Positions 17,734-26,979 of a DNA stretch of 64,000 bases are shown here, in pieces. Origin of the DNA: Microtetraspora malaysiensis (GTDB taxonomy: Bacteria; Actinomycetota; Actinomycetes; Streptosporangiales; Streptosporangiaceae); the NCBI RefSeq assembly GCF_001528665.1, contig NZ_BBYJ01000028.1, positions 1 to 64,000 of the forward strand, read 5' to 3'. Below the pieces are notes generated by a model, which searched no databases, had not been told where the DNA came from, and saw only the letters and a list, made by a program, of their open reading frames with translations. Within the stretch, counting starts at the first letter, position 1; the number at the start of each line of letters is the position of its first letter. The translations under genes and the position numbers were made by a program.

Positions 17734-19811
17734 GCGGCGCCTCCGAAGATCGGGTCGATGCGGTATCCGGCCGGCGGCTCGGCGCCGATCAGGTGCCGGG
17801 TGAGGAAGTCCCACTGTCGGCGGAGCACGTGCGCCTCGGCGTGCAGGTAGCTGTGCGCGGCGTTGGGGACCATGAGCATCTCGAAGTCGGCGTCCGCCCG
17901 GATGAACGCGTCGACGAGGCGCAGCGACAGGGCGGGATGGCAGTTGTCGTCCATCTCGCCGAAGAGGATCAGCAGTTTGCCCGCCAGCCGCTCCGCGTGC
18001 GGCAGCAGCGAATCGGCGGTGTAGTCCTGCGGCGGCGGCCCCTGGTAGGTCTCGCTCCAGATCGCGTAGTAGCCGCTGTGCTCGTGGTCGCCGGCGGAGG
18101 CGACGCCCACGCCGAAGAACTCCGGGTGCGTCAGCAGCGCCCGGACCGTGGCCGCGCCGCCGCCCGAGTGGCCGGCGATCCCGACCCGGTCCAGGTCGAG
18201 GTAGGGCCGCTCGGCCGCGAGCTGGGTGATCGCCGCCACGTGGTCGGCAAGCCCCACCGACACTCCGGGGTCCCCGTAGGAGGCGTCCTGGAACGCCTTG
18301 CCCCGGTACGGCGTGCCGCGCCCGTCGAGCACCACCACGGCGAGGCCGAGCGCGGCCAGCGACGCCGCGCCGGCCGCCGGGTCGAGCAGCCAGGGGTCGA
18401 GCGCGTAGCCGCGCAGCGTGGTGCGGAGCTGCCGGGGGATCTGCGGGCCGTTGTAGACCGAGTCGAGGATCGGGTAGCGCCGGGACGGGTCGAAGAAGCC
18501 GGGCAGGAACAGCAGGCCGTGCACGTCGGTCACGCCGTCGGCGGCCTTGGCCGTGAACCGCTCGGGCGCCCGCCAGCCCGCCTTCTCCAGCGCGCTCAGG
18601 TCGGCGCGCTCCAGCTCCATCACGACCGCGCCGTCGGCGTCGCGCAGCACGGTGACGCTCGGCGTTCCCGGCGTGGCGTAGGTGTCGACCAGCAGGCGGC
18701 CGTCGGGCGACACCTGGACGTGGTGGTCGCCGTCCTCGGGGGTGAGCACGGTGACGCCGCCGCCGTCCAGGCCGGCCCGGCACAACCTCCGGTCGTACGG
18801 GTTGGCGCCGTGTCCGCCGGACATGAAGAGCACCTCGCGGGCGTCCCAGTCCACCCGGAGGAGGTCGCGCACCAGCCACTCGCCCTCGGTCACGGCGTTC
18901 TTCAGCTCGCCGCCCGCGTACCGGTAGAGGTGGCCCCAGCCCGAGCGGTCGGAGTACCAGAGCACCTCGTCGCCGCTGGTGCGCACCAGCGGGGCCTCCA
19001 CGATGGTCGGAGCGGAGTACATCACCGTCTCGCTGTGCTCCCGCAGGACCACGGTCGCGTCGCCGGTCCTGGCGTCGATCCGGTACAGCTCGGCGGCCCG
19101 GTAGCCGCGGGTGCCGTAGAGCATCCAGAGCGTGTCGTCGTCCTCCCACCAGACCCTGCCGACGCCGAGTGGCGCGTCGTGGGTGAAGGTGAGCGGCTCG
19201 ATGGCGATGTCGACCCGGTCGCCGGTCTCCGCGTCGAAGATCATCTGCTGGAAGGTGGGGAGCGGGTCGCCCGGCATCTCGTAGTGCAGGGTGTGGGCGA
19301 GCGGCCGGGGCCCTCCGTCCGGCGGGCAGGACTGGGTGAGGGTGAGCGTGGGCACGTGCCGCTGGTCGACGCGGAGCGTGACGAACCTGCGGCCGTCCGG
19401 GGCCCAGACGAGCAGCGGCGGCGTGGTCATGCCGGCCTGGGCGACCACGATCGGCAGCCGGTTCTGGTCGCTGGGCAGGCCGTACGCGTGGCCCTCCGCG
19501 CCGTCGTGGGTGATCCGCACGCCGTTCACCGCGAGGTTCCCGTCCTCGACGGAGACGGCGTGGCGTCCGTCCGGCGAGGTCTGGGCGCCGGTCAGCTCGG
19601 GCGGCAGCACGGGCTCCGCCGCCGGGGGCGCCCCCTCCTCCACCCGCTCCTTTTTGTCCGGAAATATCCGGACAAGCGAGGGGCCGTCGGGGGTGCTCAC
19701 CTCGTAGGAGAACGACTCGTCCTCCCAGACCGGGGTGATCGCCGCTCGATGTACGAGCTTCGGCTCCTGCGACGGATGCAGCGCCTCGGCACAGCGATAC
19801 GCCTCAATCAT
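17730..19811 (-). CDS. S9-family prolyl oligopeptidase / dipeptidyl peptidase IV-like
   Basis: This is a 693-residue serine peptidase of family S9. The N-terminal two thirds forms a beta-propeller of the DPP IV type (repeated strands such as YSAPTIVEAPLVRTSGDEVLWYSDR). The C-terminal alpha/beta-hydrolase domain has the nucleophile in GIAGHSGGGAATVRALL, the catalytic Asp in FGEMDDNCHP and the His in VPNAAHSYLHAEAH. No signal peptide is present, so it acts in the cytoplasm on short peptides. The ATG at 19811 overlaps the stop of the MFS transporter gene (ATGA), so transporter and peptidase are translated together. This suggests joint handling of a peptide or peptide-like compound. Confidence 0.9.
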   Translation of the reverse strand: MIEAYRCAEALHPSQEPKLVHRAAITPVWEDESFSYEVSTPDGPSLVRIFPDKKERVEEGAPPAAEPVLPPELTGAQTSPDGRHAVSVEDGNLAVNGVRITHDGAEGHAYGLPSDQNRLPIVVAQAGMTTPPLLVWAPDGRRFVTLRVDQRHVPTLTLTQSCPPDGGPRPLAHTLHYEMPGDPLPTFQQMIFDAETGDRVDIAIEPLTFTHDAPLGVGRVWWEDDDTLWMLYGTRGYRAAELYRIDARTGDATVVLREHSETVMYSAPTIVEAPLVRTSGDEVLWYSDRSGWGHLYRYAGGELKNAVTEGEWLVRDLLRVDWDAREVLFMSGGHGANPYDRRLCRAGLDGGGVTVLTPEDGDHHVQVSPDGRLLVDTYATPGTPSVTVLRDADGAVVMELERADLSALEKAGWRAPERFTAKAADGVTDVHGLLFLPGFFDPSRRYPILDSVYNGPQIPRQLRTTLRGYALDPWLLDPAAGAASLAALGLAVVVLDGRGTPYRGKAFQDASYGDPGVSVGLADHVAAITQLAAERPYLDLDRVGIAGHSGGGAATVRALLTHPEFFGVGVASAGDHEHSGYYAIWSETYQGPPPQDYTADSLLPHAERLAGKLLILFGEMDDNCHPALSLRLVDAFIRADADFEMLMVPNAAHSYLHAEAHVLRRQWDFLTRHLIGAEPPAGYRIDPIFGGAA

Positions 19812-21205
19812 TCGGTCTCTCCAATCGCGTGATCGATCAGGGCGTCGAGATCGCCCATGAGGGTTTTGTGGATGGTCGCGACGAACAACGCCCCGGCCAC
19901 CGCGGGAACGAGCAGCAGCAGGAGCCCTCCGCGCGGGTCGAGCGCCACCGTGGACAGCGCGAGCAGCCCGGCCCCGATCAGCCCGCCGAGCGCGATGATC
20001 AGCCCCAGGGCCGCCATCGCGTGCGCCCGGTCCGCCGGCCGTACGACCGAGAGCGCGCCGATGAACAGGCACGGCCCGATCACCGCGAGCAGCGCCTGGC
20101 CCAGCGCGAGCAGCGTGAGCATCACCCACAGGTTCGGCACGACCGCCGACAGGCCGAAGGACGCCGCGGCCGCCCCGAGCGTGCCGCCGGCCAACGCCAT
20201 GAAGCGCGCCGGACCCGCCCGGTAGGCCGCCTCCGCCCGGCCGCCGAAGGCCGCGAGCGCCACGATCGACACCGCGGCGCCCGCGCTGGTGAACAGGCCG
20301 CGCTGGCCGGGCGTCAGGCCGTAGTCATGCTCCAGCAGCGTCGAGACCACCACGCCGTACGGCACGGCCAGCGCGCCCATCGCGGTGAAGCCGACGCACA
20401 TCCGCCGCACCGACGGGATGCGCAGCACCCGCCGCACGGTCCCCCAGAAGCCGGGCAGGTGCTCCCGGGCCGGGGGCTCCGCCGCCGTGCCCGACCTGGC
20501 TCGCAGCTCGGCCACGTCCCAGCGGCCGAGCTCCGGCTCGCGCAGCCGCAGCGCGTACAGGCAGGCCACCAGCGACACGGCGCCGAGCGTGGCGAACACC
20601 GCCCGCCAGTCCATGCCGAGCCACGACACCAGCCCGGCGATGACCAGGGGCGCCAGGATCCCGGCCAGCGGCGAGGACGCCGAATACAGCGACATCACCC
20701 GCATCCGCGCGGCGGGCGGGTAGGCGTCCATCAGCAGGGGCGGATGCAGCAGCGCCACGGTGCCGGTGCTCGCGCCGTTCAGCACCATGAGCGCCGCCAG
20801 CGAGACCGGCCCGACCACGGAGCCGGTGAACAGCGTGGTGAGGCTCCAGGCGAACCCGGTGCCGACGGCCAGCCGCACCCGGTGCGGATAGCGGCGCAGG
20901 AGCGCCGCCACCGCGAACGGCGCCAGCCCCGCCGCCACGCCCTGGGCGGCGACGATCCCCGACAGGGAACCGGCGTTCATCCCGAACGAGGCGGCGACCT
21001 CGGGCGCGAGCACGCCGAACGCCTGGGTCTGGAAGTTGTCCACGACCGCGAGCACGGTCAGCGCCGCCATGAAGGACAGCCCGACGCCGTGCTCCCTGAG
21101 TGTGCGCAGCAGCGGCGCGGTGTCGCCCTTCCCGCCGGTGACGCCCAGCACGGCGCGGGCGTCCTGCCTGCTCAGCGGATCGGCTGAGCGTGAAGGATCG
21201 TTCAT
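19808..21205 (-). CDS. MFS transporter
   Basis: This is a 465-residue major facilitator superfamily protein with about 12 hydrophobic segments. The loop after helix 2 has a degenerate motif A (ALLRRYPHRVRLAVG) and the second half begins near residue 245 after a cytoplasmic loop rich in Glu, Arg and Pro. The N-terminal 35 residues are hydrophilic. Its stop overlaps the start of the S9 peptidase gene. Substrate is unknown; the coupled peptidase points to a peptide-derived compound. The gene is divergent from a two-component system. Confidence 0.88.
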   Translation of the reverse strand: MNDPSRSADPLSRQDARAVLGVTGGKGDTAPLLRTLREHGVGLSFMAALTVLAVVDNFQTQAFGVLAPEVAASFGMNAGSLSGIVAAQGVAAGLAPFAVAALLRRYPHRVRLAVGTGFAWSLTTLFTGSVVGPVSLAALMVLNGASTGTVALLHPPLLMDAYPPAARMRVMSLYSASSPLAGILAPLVIAGLVSWLGMDWRAVFATLGAVSLVACLYALRLREPELGRWDVAELRARSGTAAEPPAREHLPGFWGTVRRVLRIPSVRRMCVGFTAMGALAVPYGVVVSTLLEHDYGLTPGQRGLFTSAGAAVSIVALAAFGGRAEAAYRAGPARFMALAGGTLGAAAASFGLSAVVPNLWVMLTLLALGQALLAVIGPCLFIGALSVVRPADRAHAMAALGLIIALGGLIGAGLLALSTVALDPRGGLLLLLVPAVAGALFVATIHKTLMGDLDALIDHAIGETE

Positions 21206-21338
21206 GCCGAACGATGATCACGCGCCGGGGCGGCGGCGCACGAGGGCCGTTGGGGTGGGGACCGATGGGAAAAGTGGGGCGCTGGAACCTACTTTCGTGG
21301 CATCCGCCCCTTCTGCCGGCGCCGGTAGCGTTTCCTGC

Positions 21339-22463
21339 ATGAATGCGGGGGTCCGGAGGCTGGCCGGAGACGTCGCGCTGGCCGCGGCGGTGGGCGTGGT
21401 GGGCGTCGGCAGCGACCTGGCGATCAACGGGGCGGTGCCGATGGCGCTGGTCCCCGAGGTGCGGTGGCACGGGATCTGGGTGCAGATCGCCGGCGCGGCG
21501 CTCCTACTCGTGCGGCGGCGCTTCCCCCTCGCGGTGGTCCTGGCCACGATCCCGCTCTGCTACGTCGAGGTGCCGCTGTCCATCCCGTTCGCGTTGTACT
21601 CGCTCGGCGCCCATCGCGGCGACCGGCGGCTGCTGCTGGCGGTGTCCGCGCTGGCGCTGCTCGTGCTGTGCCGTCTGTGGGAGGCCCGCGACCTGGCCAC
21701 GCTGCTGCAGATCGCCTCGATCTGCGGCCTGATCGTGGTGCCCGCCACGCTGCTCGGCCTGTACGCCGACACCCAGCGGCGGCTCAACACGGCGCTCGCC
21801 GAGCGGGCCGAACGCGCCGAGCGCGAGCAGCGGCTGCTGGTCGAGCAGGCCAGGGCCGAGGAGCGCACCCGGCTCGCCCGCGAGATGCACGACGTGGTCA
21901 CCCACCACGTCAGCCTGATGGTCCTGCAGGCGGGGTCGCTGCGGATGGCCGCGCCCACCCCGGAGGTGCGCGCGGCGGCCGAGGAGCTGCGCACGACGGG
22001 CCGGCGCGCGCTCGGCGAGCTGCGCGAGGTCGTCGGGGTGCTGCACGACAGCGAGCCCGCCGACCTCGCGCCCCCGCCGAGCCTGCTGGACGTCTCCCGG
22101 CTCGTCACCGGGTCCGGGCTGCGCGTGTCGCTGCGCCAGGACGAGGGGATCGAGGTGTCGGCGCCGCTCGGCCGCACCGCGTACCGGGTGGTACAGGAGG
22201 CGCTGACCAACGCGCGCAAGCACGCCCCCGGCGCCCCCGTGCGGGTACGGCTGAGCCGCCACGAGGGCGGGGTGCGCGTCGCGGTGAGCAACCCGGCGGC
22301 GGCCGCGCCGCCGCCGGAGGACCTGCCGCCGTCTGGCACCGGGCTGCTCGGACTGCGGCAGCGGGTGGAGCTGGTCGGCGGCGCGTTCTCCGCCGGCCCG
22401 ACCGAGGACGGTGGCTTCCGCCTGCTCGCGACGCTGCCCGGCAGGAACAGGAAGGAGGCGTGA
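21339..22463 (+). CDS. DesK/NarX-type sensor histidine kinase
   Basis: This 374-residue kinase has about five N-terminal membrane segments (residues 1-140), a coiled helical linker (TQRRLNTALAERAERAEREQ), the HisKA_3 phosphoacceptor box EERTRLAREMHDVVTHHVSLM (His in EMHDVVTHH) and an HATPase_c domain (VQEALTNARKHAPG and GTGLLGLRQRVELVGG). It senses an unknown signal at the membrane and phosphorylates the response regulator encoded next. The stop overlaps that gene's start (TGATG). The ATG at 21339 matches the first membrane segment. Confidence 0.9.
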   Translation: MNAGVRRLAGDVALAAAVGVVGVGSDLAINGAVPMALVPEVRWHGIWVQIAGAALLLVRRRFPLAVVLATIPLCYVEVPLSIPFALYSLGAHRGDRRLLLAVSALALLVLCRLWEARDLATLLQIASICGLIVVPATLLGLYADTQRRLNTALAERAERAEREQRLLVEQARAEERTRLAREMHDVVTHHVSLMVLQAGSLRMAAPTPEVRAAAEELRTTGRRALGELREVVGVLHDSEPADLAPPPSLLDVSRLVTGSGLRVSLRQDEGIEVSAPLGRTAYRVVQEALTNARKHAPGAPVRVRLSRHEGGVRVAVSNPAAAAPPPEDLPPSGTGLLGLRQRVELVGGAFSAGPTEDGGFRLLATLPGRNRKEA

Positions 22464-23116
22464 TGATCAGGGTGCTGCTGGTGGACGACGAGCGGATGGT
22501 CTGCGCCCACCTGCGCGCGATCCTGTCGCGCGCCGACGACCTGGAGGTGGTGGGCGAGGCCTACGACGGCGCCGAGGCCGTCGAGGCGATCGTCCGGCTG
22601 TCGCCGGACGTCGTGCTGATGGACATCCGGATGCCCGGCGTGGACGGCCTGGCCGCGACCGAGCGCGCCTGCGCGCTGCCCGGCCCACCGACGATCATCA
22701 TGCTGACCACCTTCGACCTCGACGAGTACGCGGTGCGGGCGATGCGCGCGGGCGCGTTCGGCTTCCTGCTCAAGGACACCGACCCCGAGGACCTCGCCGG
22801 CGTGGTCCGGGTCGCCGCCGAGGGCCACGCGGTCATCTCCCCGGCCATGGCGAGGCGGCTGTTCTCGGCCTTCGCGCCCGGCGAGCCGGCCAGGCGCGCC
22901 GCGCGGGCGCTGGTGGCCGGGCTCTCCGAGCGGGAGACCGAGGTGCTGACCTGCCTGGCGGAGGGGCTGTCCAACGCGGGGATCGGGGCCCGGCTGTTCC
23001 TGAGCGAGACGACGGTCAAGGGATACGTCTCGCGGCTGCTGGCCAAACTCGGCTGCGCCAACCGCACTCAGGCGGCGCTGCTGGCCTACGACGCCGGCCT
23101 GGTCTCCCGGGAGTGA
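22463..23116 (+). CDS. NarL/LuxR-type response regulator
   Basis: This is a 217-residue response regulator: receiver domain with acidic pocket (LLVDDE), phosphoacceptor Asp in DVVLMDIRMPG, the conserved Lys in FLLKDTDPED, and a LuxR helix-turn-helix (LSERETEVLTCLAEGLSNAGIGARLFLSETTVKGYVSRLLAKL). It pairs with the upstream DesK-type kinase through an overlapping start. The divergent MFS/peptidase operon 133 bp upstream of the kinase gene is the most likely regulated target, as is usual for such pairs and transporters. Confidence 0.92.
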   Translation: MIRVLLVDDERMVCAHLRAILSRADDLEVVGEAYDGAEAVEAIVRLSPDVVLMDIRMPGVDGLAATERACALPGPPTIIMLTTFDLDEYAVRAMRAGAFGFLLKDTDPEDLAGVVRVAAEGHAVISPAMARRLFSAFAPGEPARRAARALVAGLSERETEVLTCLAEGLSNAGIGARLFLSETTVKGYVSRLLAKLGCANRTQAALLAYDAGLVSRE

Positions 23117-23135
23117 GCCCGCTCTCCGGGCGAGG

Positions 23136-24419
23136 TCAGCGGACCCGGCGGGCGGCGAACGCCCCGCTGACCAGGCGTACGGCGCGGCCGTCCTCGACCA
23201 CGAAGGCCAGATCCCAGCCCCGGCCGCCCGACAGGTCCACCTCGGGCAGGAACCGGTCCCCGTCCAGCGGCAGCAGCGCGACCGGCGGGCTCGGCCGGCC
23301 GGTCGCCGTCTCCTCCAGCGTCACGGTCAGCACGCCGTCCGCCGAGGTCACGTCGTAGCGCAGGTCGCAGGCGGCGTAGCGCCCCTCGTACCGGCCGGGG
23401 TCGGTGGTCTGCCGCGTGACCGGCTCGACGTCCGCCGGGGCGGCGCCCAGCACGTGCGCGGCCACCTCGGCGGCCAGCGGGTATCCGGCGCGCGGCGTGT
23501 TGCACACCACCGCGACGACGGCGCCGGTGGACGGCGCCCACAGCAGCGTCGAGGAGCCGCCGAGGTTGGTCCCGCTGTGCCCGAAGACCTCCAGCCCGCA
23601 GAAGTCCCGCCGGTACGGCCCCAGGCACCACTCGTCGGCGAACCGCCGGGTCGGCAGCGCCACCTGGGGGACCTGCATCGCGGCGCAGGCGCCGGGCGAG
23701 AGCACGCCGCCGCCGTCGCGCAGGAACAGCTCGCCGAACCGGGCGAGGTCGGCGGCCGTCGAGCACAGCGTGCTCCCCGCGGGCCCCGATCCGCGGGCGA
23801 GCGCCCACGGCCGCACCACCGAGCCGTCCGGCGCGTGGCCAACGGCGACCCGGTGGTAGGGCAGCTCCTCCCACAGCGTGAGGCAGTCCCGCAGGCCGAG
23901 CGGCTCGAACACCCGGCGCCGCAGCGCCTCGTCCCAGCTCAGCCCGGTCAGCCGGGCGACCAGCGCGCCGGAGACGACCGTCGAGGCGTTGCTGTACGAG
24001 TAGCCGTCGCCCGGCGCGAACAGCGTGTCCATGTCCGCGAACGTCGAGAGGTAGCCGAGGGGGTCGTCGTGGTCGTCGTCGTAGCGGCCGTTGTCGATCC
24101 CGCTGGTCATGGACAGCAGGTGGCGCGGCGTCACTGAACGGGCGGCCTCCTCGTCGGCCAGCCGCAGCTCCGGCAGGTAGCGCCTGACCGGGGTGTCCAG
24201 GTCCACCAGGCCCTCGTCCACGAGGGTCATCACCAGCACCGCCGTGTGCAGTTTGGTGGTCGAACCGATCTGGATCAGGGTGCGCGGGCCCATCGGGATG
24301 CCGAGCTCGGCGTTGGCCGTCCCGGTCGCCGCCACGCGCAGCTCGCCCTCGGCGATCACGGCGGCCTGCGCCCCGGTCACGCCGAGGCGGCGGGCGGCCT
24401 CAGTGAGCATGTCCTCCAT
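23136..24419 (-). CDS. Beta-lactamase-fold serine hydrolase
   Basis: This is a protein of about 427 residues of the class C beta-lactamase/DD-peptidase superfamily. Active-site motifs are SxxK in GSTTKLHT, the YxN motif in YSYSNAST and a HxG-like triad in FGHSGTNLGG. The C-terminal 90 residues form a lipocalin-like extra domain (GRYEGRYAACDLRYDV). There is no signal peptide, which argues for a cytoplasmic esterase or peptidase. The ATG at 24419 starts just before the domain; a longer reading begins at 24488. The gene converges on the response regulator. Confidence 0.83.
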   Translation of the reverse strand: MEDMLTEAARRLGVTGAQAAVIAEGELRVAATGTANAELGIPMGPRTLIQIGSTTKLHTAVLVMTLVDEGLVDLDTPVRRYLPELRLADEEAARSVTPRHLLSMTSGIDNGRYDDDHDDPLGYLSTFADMDTLFAPGDGYSYSNASTVVSGALVARLTGLSWDEALRRRVFEPLGLRDCLTLWEELPYHRVAVGHAPDGSVVRPWALARGSGPAGSTLCSTAADLARFGELFLRDGGGVLSPGACAAMQVPQVALPTRRFADEWCLGPYRRDFCGLEVFGHSGTNLGGSSTLLWAPSTGAVVAVVCNTPRAGYPLAAEVAAHVLGAAPADVEPVTRQTTDPGRYEGRYAACDLRYDVTSADGVLTVTLEETATGRPSPPVALLPLDGDRFLPEVDLSGGRGWDLAFVVEDGRAVRLVSGAFAARRVR

Positions 24420-24523
24420 GGCGATCGAGTCTCGGCGCTCCGCGTCCGCCGGATCAAGATCGGGACGGCGCTCCCCGACCTTCGGCACCGCCGGTCCCTA
24501 CCTTCGTGTGGCCGGCCGGTCGG

Positions 24524-24976
24524 TCAGGGGAACACCGGGCGTTCGAAGAAGGTCTCCAGGACGACGATCGCCTGGGTGTGCGCCACTCCCTGGATGCCGT
24601 AGATCCGCCGCAGCACGTCCTGGAGCTGCTCGGTGGTCGCCGTACGCACCTTGACGAGCACCGACGCCTCCCCCGCGATCACGTGCGCCTCCATGATCTC
24701 CGGGATCTCCGCGAAGGCGCCCCCGGACTCCCCCATCCACGCGTCGGCGCCGACCATCACGTACGCCAGCACCGGCCGGTCCAGCGCCACGGGATCCACC
24801 TCGACCGTGGTCGCCCGGATGACCCCGCGCTCGCGCAGCTTGCGCACCCGCTCGTGCACCGCCCCGCCCGACAGCCCGACCGCCCGCCCCAGCGCCGCGT
24901 AGGACTGCGCGGCGTCGCGCTGCAGCTCGGCCACGAGCGTGCGATCAATGTCGTCCAACTGAATCTCGTTTGGCAT
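24524..24976 (-). CDS. Lrp/AsnC-family transcriptional regulator
   Basis: This is a 150-residue Lrp/AsnC protein: N-terminal helix-turn-helix (LDDIDRTLVAELQRDAAQSY and LGRAVGLSGGAVHERVRKLRERGVI) and a C-terminal RAM ligand-binding domain (VMVGADAWMG through VRTATTEQLQDVLRRI). Such proteins respond to amino acids or related small molecules and control adjacent genes. It is divergent from an SMP-30/gluconolactonase gene with just 30 bp between start codons, so it almost certainly controls that gene. Confidence 0.9.
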   Translation of the reverse strand: MPNEIQLDDIDRTLVAELQRDAAQSYAALGRAVGLSGGAVHERVRKLRERGVIRATTVEVDPVALDRPVLAYVMVGADAWMGESGGAFAEIPEIMEAHVIAGEASVLVKVRTATTEQLQDVLRRIYGIQGVAHTQAIVVLETFFERPVFP

Positions 24977-25006
24977 AATGCAAATATTACCGAAGGAGGT
25001 TCAGTC
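24977..25006. promoter_or_regulatory. Compact divergent promoter between AsnC and SMP-30 genes
   Basis: Only 30 bp separate the two start codons. It holds the SMP-30 ribosome binding site GAAGGAGG (24992-24999) and the AT-rich ATAATGCAAATATTAC. Promoters must therefore overlap the opposite coding region or the mRNAs be nearly leaderless. Confidence 0.5.
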
Positions 25007-25891
25007 ATGGAGCGATTCCGGGCCGAGTTTGAGGTGCTCGATGAGCGTTTCGGCAACGACGGTGGCGACAACTACGTGGAGGTGCTCCACAGCGGCAGCC
25101 GTAAGACCGAAGGGCCCGCCTACTTCCCCGCGGGGCGCTACCTGGTCTGGAGCGACATCCCCAACGACCGGCTGCTGCGCTGGGACGAGACCACCGGCGC
25201 CGTCGGCGTCTTCCGCACCCCGTCGGGCAACGCCAACGGCAACACCGTCGACCTCGAGGGCCGGCTGATCACCTGCGAGCAGGGCGCCAGGCGGGTCACC
25301 AGGACCGAGCACGACGGCACCGTCACCGTCCTCGCCGACAACTACCAGGGCAAGCGCCTCAACAGCCCCAACGACGTGGTGGTCCGCTCGGACGGCACGA
25401 TCTGGTTCACCGACCCGCGCTACGGCATCACCGGCTACTACGAGGGCAGCCCGGCCGAGAGTGAGATCGGCGGCGACCACGTCTACCGCCTCGACCCCGC
25501 CTCCGGTGAGCTGTCGATCGTGGCCGACGACTTCGACCGGCCGAACGGCCTGGCCTTCTCGCCGGACGAGTCGCTGCTGTACATCGTGGACACCCGCAAG
25601 CGGCACCTGAGGGTGTTCGAGGTGACCCCGGAAGGGACTCTGACGGGCGGCAAGGTCTTCGCCGAGGCCTGGTTCGACGGGATCCGCCTCGACTGCTACG
25701 GCCGGGTGTGGGCGGCGGCCCTGGAAGGCCTCCACTGCTACGCCCCCGACGGCACCCTGATCGCACGCCTCCGCCTCCCCGAGGCGGCCTCGAACCTCAC
25801 CTTCGGCGGCCCCAAGCGAAACAACCTGTTCATCACGGGCTCGGACGGGGACCTGTACTCGATCCGGGTGACCTTCGCCGGGGCCAGGTGA
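25007..25891 (+). CDS. SMP-30/gluconolactonase family lactonase
   Basis: This is a 294-residue six-bladed beta-propeller lactonase. Typical features are EGPAYFPAGRYLVWSDIPNDRLLRWD (first metal-ligand Glu in TEGPAY), the NGNTVDLEGRLITCEQG segment, NSPNDVVVRSDGTIWFTDPRYG with metal-binding Asn, and the Asp ligand region RPNGLAFSPDESLLYIVDT. It hydrolyses a sugar lactone or related ester with a divalent metal. The ATG at 25007 has GAAGGAGG at ideal distance. An AsnC regulator is encoded divergently. Confidence 0.9.
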   Translation: MERFRAEFEVLDERFGNDGGDNYVEVLHSGSRKTEGPAYFPAGRYLVWSDIPNDRLLRWDETTGAVGVFRTPSGNANGNTVDLEGRLITCEQGARRVTRTEHDGTVTVLADNYQGKRLNSPNDVVVRSDGTIWFTDPRYGITGYYEGSPAESEIGGDHVYRLDPASGELSIVADDFDRPNGLAFSPDESLLYIVDTRKRHLRVFEVTPEGTLTGGKVFAEAWFDGIRLDCYGRVWAAALEGLHCYAPDGTLIARLRLPEAASNLTFGGPKRNNLFITGSDGDLYSIRVTFAGAR

Positions 25892-25928
25892 ACCACGGGC
25901 GCGTGACGCCCGAACACGGACCGGCGAA

Positions 25929-26906
25929 TCACCGGACCCCGCTCTGGCGCGGCCGCGCGGCTTCGCGCAGCGCGGCCAGCATCACGATTCCGGCGGTGAT
26001 GCTCAGCCCGTACTGGACGACGGAAACGGCCGGATATTCGGCGGCCGTGTAACCGCCCGGCCGGAGTAAGGCCCACGGGAGCTTCCACGCCGACCACGCG
26101 ACCAGCGAGCCCGACGACGTGAAGGCCACCGCCATGGGGATCCACCGGGGCATCCTCGGCCGTCCGGTGGCGACCGTGCGGATCGCGGCGGCGCCCAGGA
26201 CGGCCCAGAGCGCGGAGTTGCCGGCGAGCAGCCGTCCGTCGGTGTTCATCAGGTCGCGGTGGGTGAGGCCGAGCGTCCCGCCCGCCGCCCAGTACGCCCA
26301 CAGGAGGGCCGGTGCCGCGACCAGGACGTACAGAGCCCGCAGATGGGATCGGCCGAGGGGCGCCGGCCGGTGGTCACCGACGCGTCCGAGGAACGCGGCC
26401 GGCCACCTTTCCCGCATGTAGATGGGGAGCGCGATGGCCAGCCCCAGGGCCATGCCCCCGAAACCGATGGCGATGAAGGCCGTCTCCCAGGACGGGACGG
26501 CGTCCCCGCCTCCGGAGTCGCCGCCTCCCGCGTCCCCTCCGAGGACGGCGCCGAACAGCATGTAGGGGATCATCGGTATGAGGAACCCGGCTGCCATCCA
26601 GGCGAAGAAGACCACCGGTGGCGCCGGGAGGCGACGTCCCCATCGTTGCGCGAGGGCCAGCCCCAGAACGACGCCGACGACCGACATGACGACGGTGACC
26701 CCGTTCAACAGGATCCAGTCGCCGTCGGTGAAGGTGGACGGCGTGCTCCCGAGCAGCGCCGCCACCACCCAGATGACCTTCACCGCGAGATAGAGCGACA
26801 GCGACAGCGCGGCGCCGTAGCCGGCCACTACGCGCGCCGCGGTCCATTTGGCGCCGACCGGTGTCGCGGTGCCGCTCACCGACGCGTCCAACCCGTTCTC
26901 GTTCAT
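25929..26906 (-). CDS. Multi-spanning membrane protein of unknown function
   Basis: This is a 325-residue protein with about eight hydrophobic segments (for example AALSLSLYLAVKVIWVVAAL, GVTVVMSVVGVVLGLALA, ETAFIAIGFGGMALGLAIAL and ALYVLVAAPALLWAYWAAGG) and a Gly/Asp-rich loop (GGDAGGGDSGGGDAVP). The first 20 residues are hydrophilic. No family was recognised with certainty. The ATG at 26906 was chosen because sequence upstream belongs to a broken chitinase gene. It lies close behind that pseudogene and converges with the SMP-30 gene. Confidence 0.65.
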   Translation of the reverse strand: MNENGLDASVSGTATPVGAKWTAARVVAGYGAALSLSLYLAVKVIWVVAALLGSTPSTFTDGDWILLNGVTVVMSVVGVVLGLALAQRWGRRLPAPPVVFFAWMAAGFLIPMIPYMLFGAVLGGDAGGGDSGGGDAVPSWETAFIAIGFGGMALGLAIALPIYMRERWPAAFLGRVGDHRPAPLGRSHLRALYVLVAAPALLWAYWAAGGTLGLTHRDLMNTDGRLLAGNSALWAVLGAAAIRTVATGRPRMPRWIPMAVAFTSSGSLVAWSAWKLPWALLRPGGYTAAEYPAVSVVQYGLSITAGIVMLAALREAARPRQSGVR

Positions 26907-26979
26907 GCTCGAAATCGTCCGGCGAGCGCCCGGCACCCGCCTCCCCCACGCGAAGCATTCGCCTCCCTCACACGGGGGA

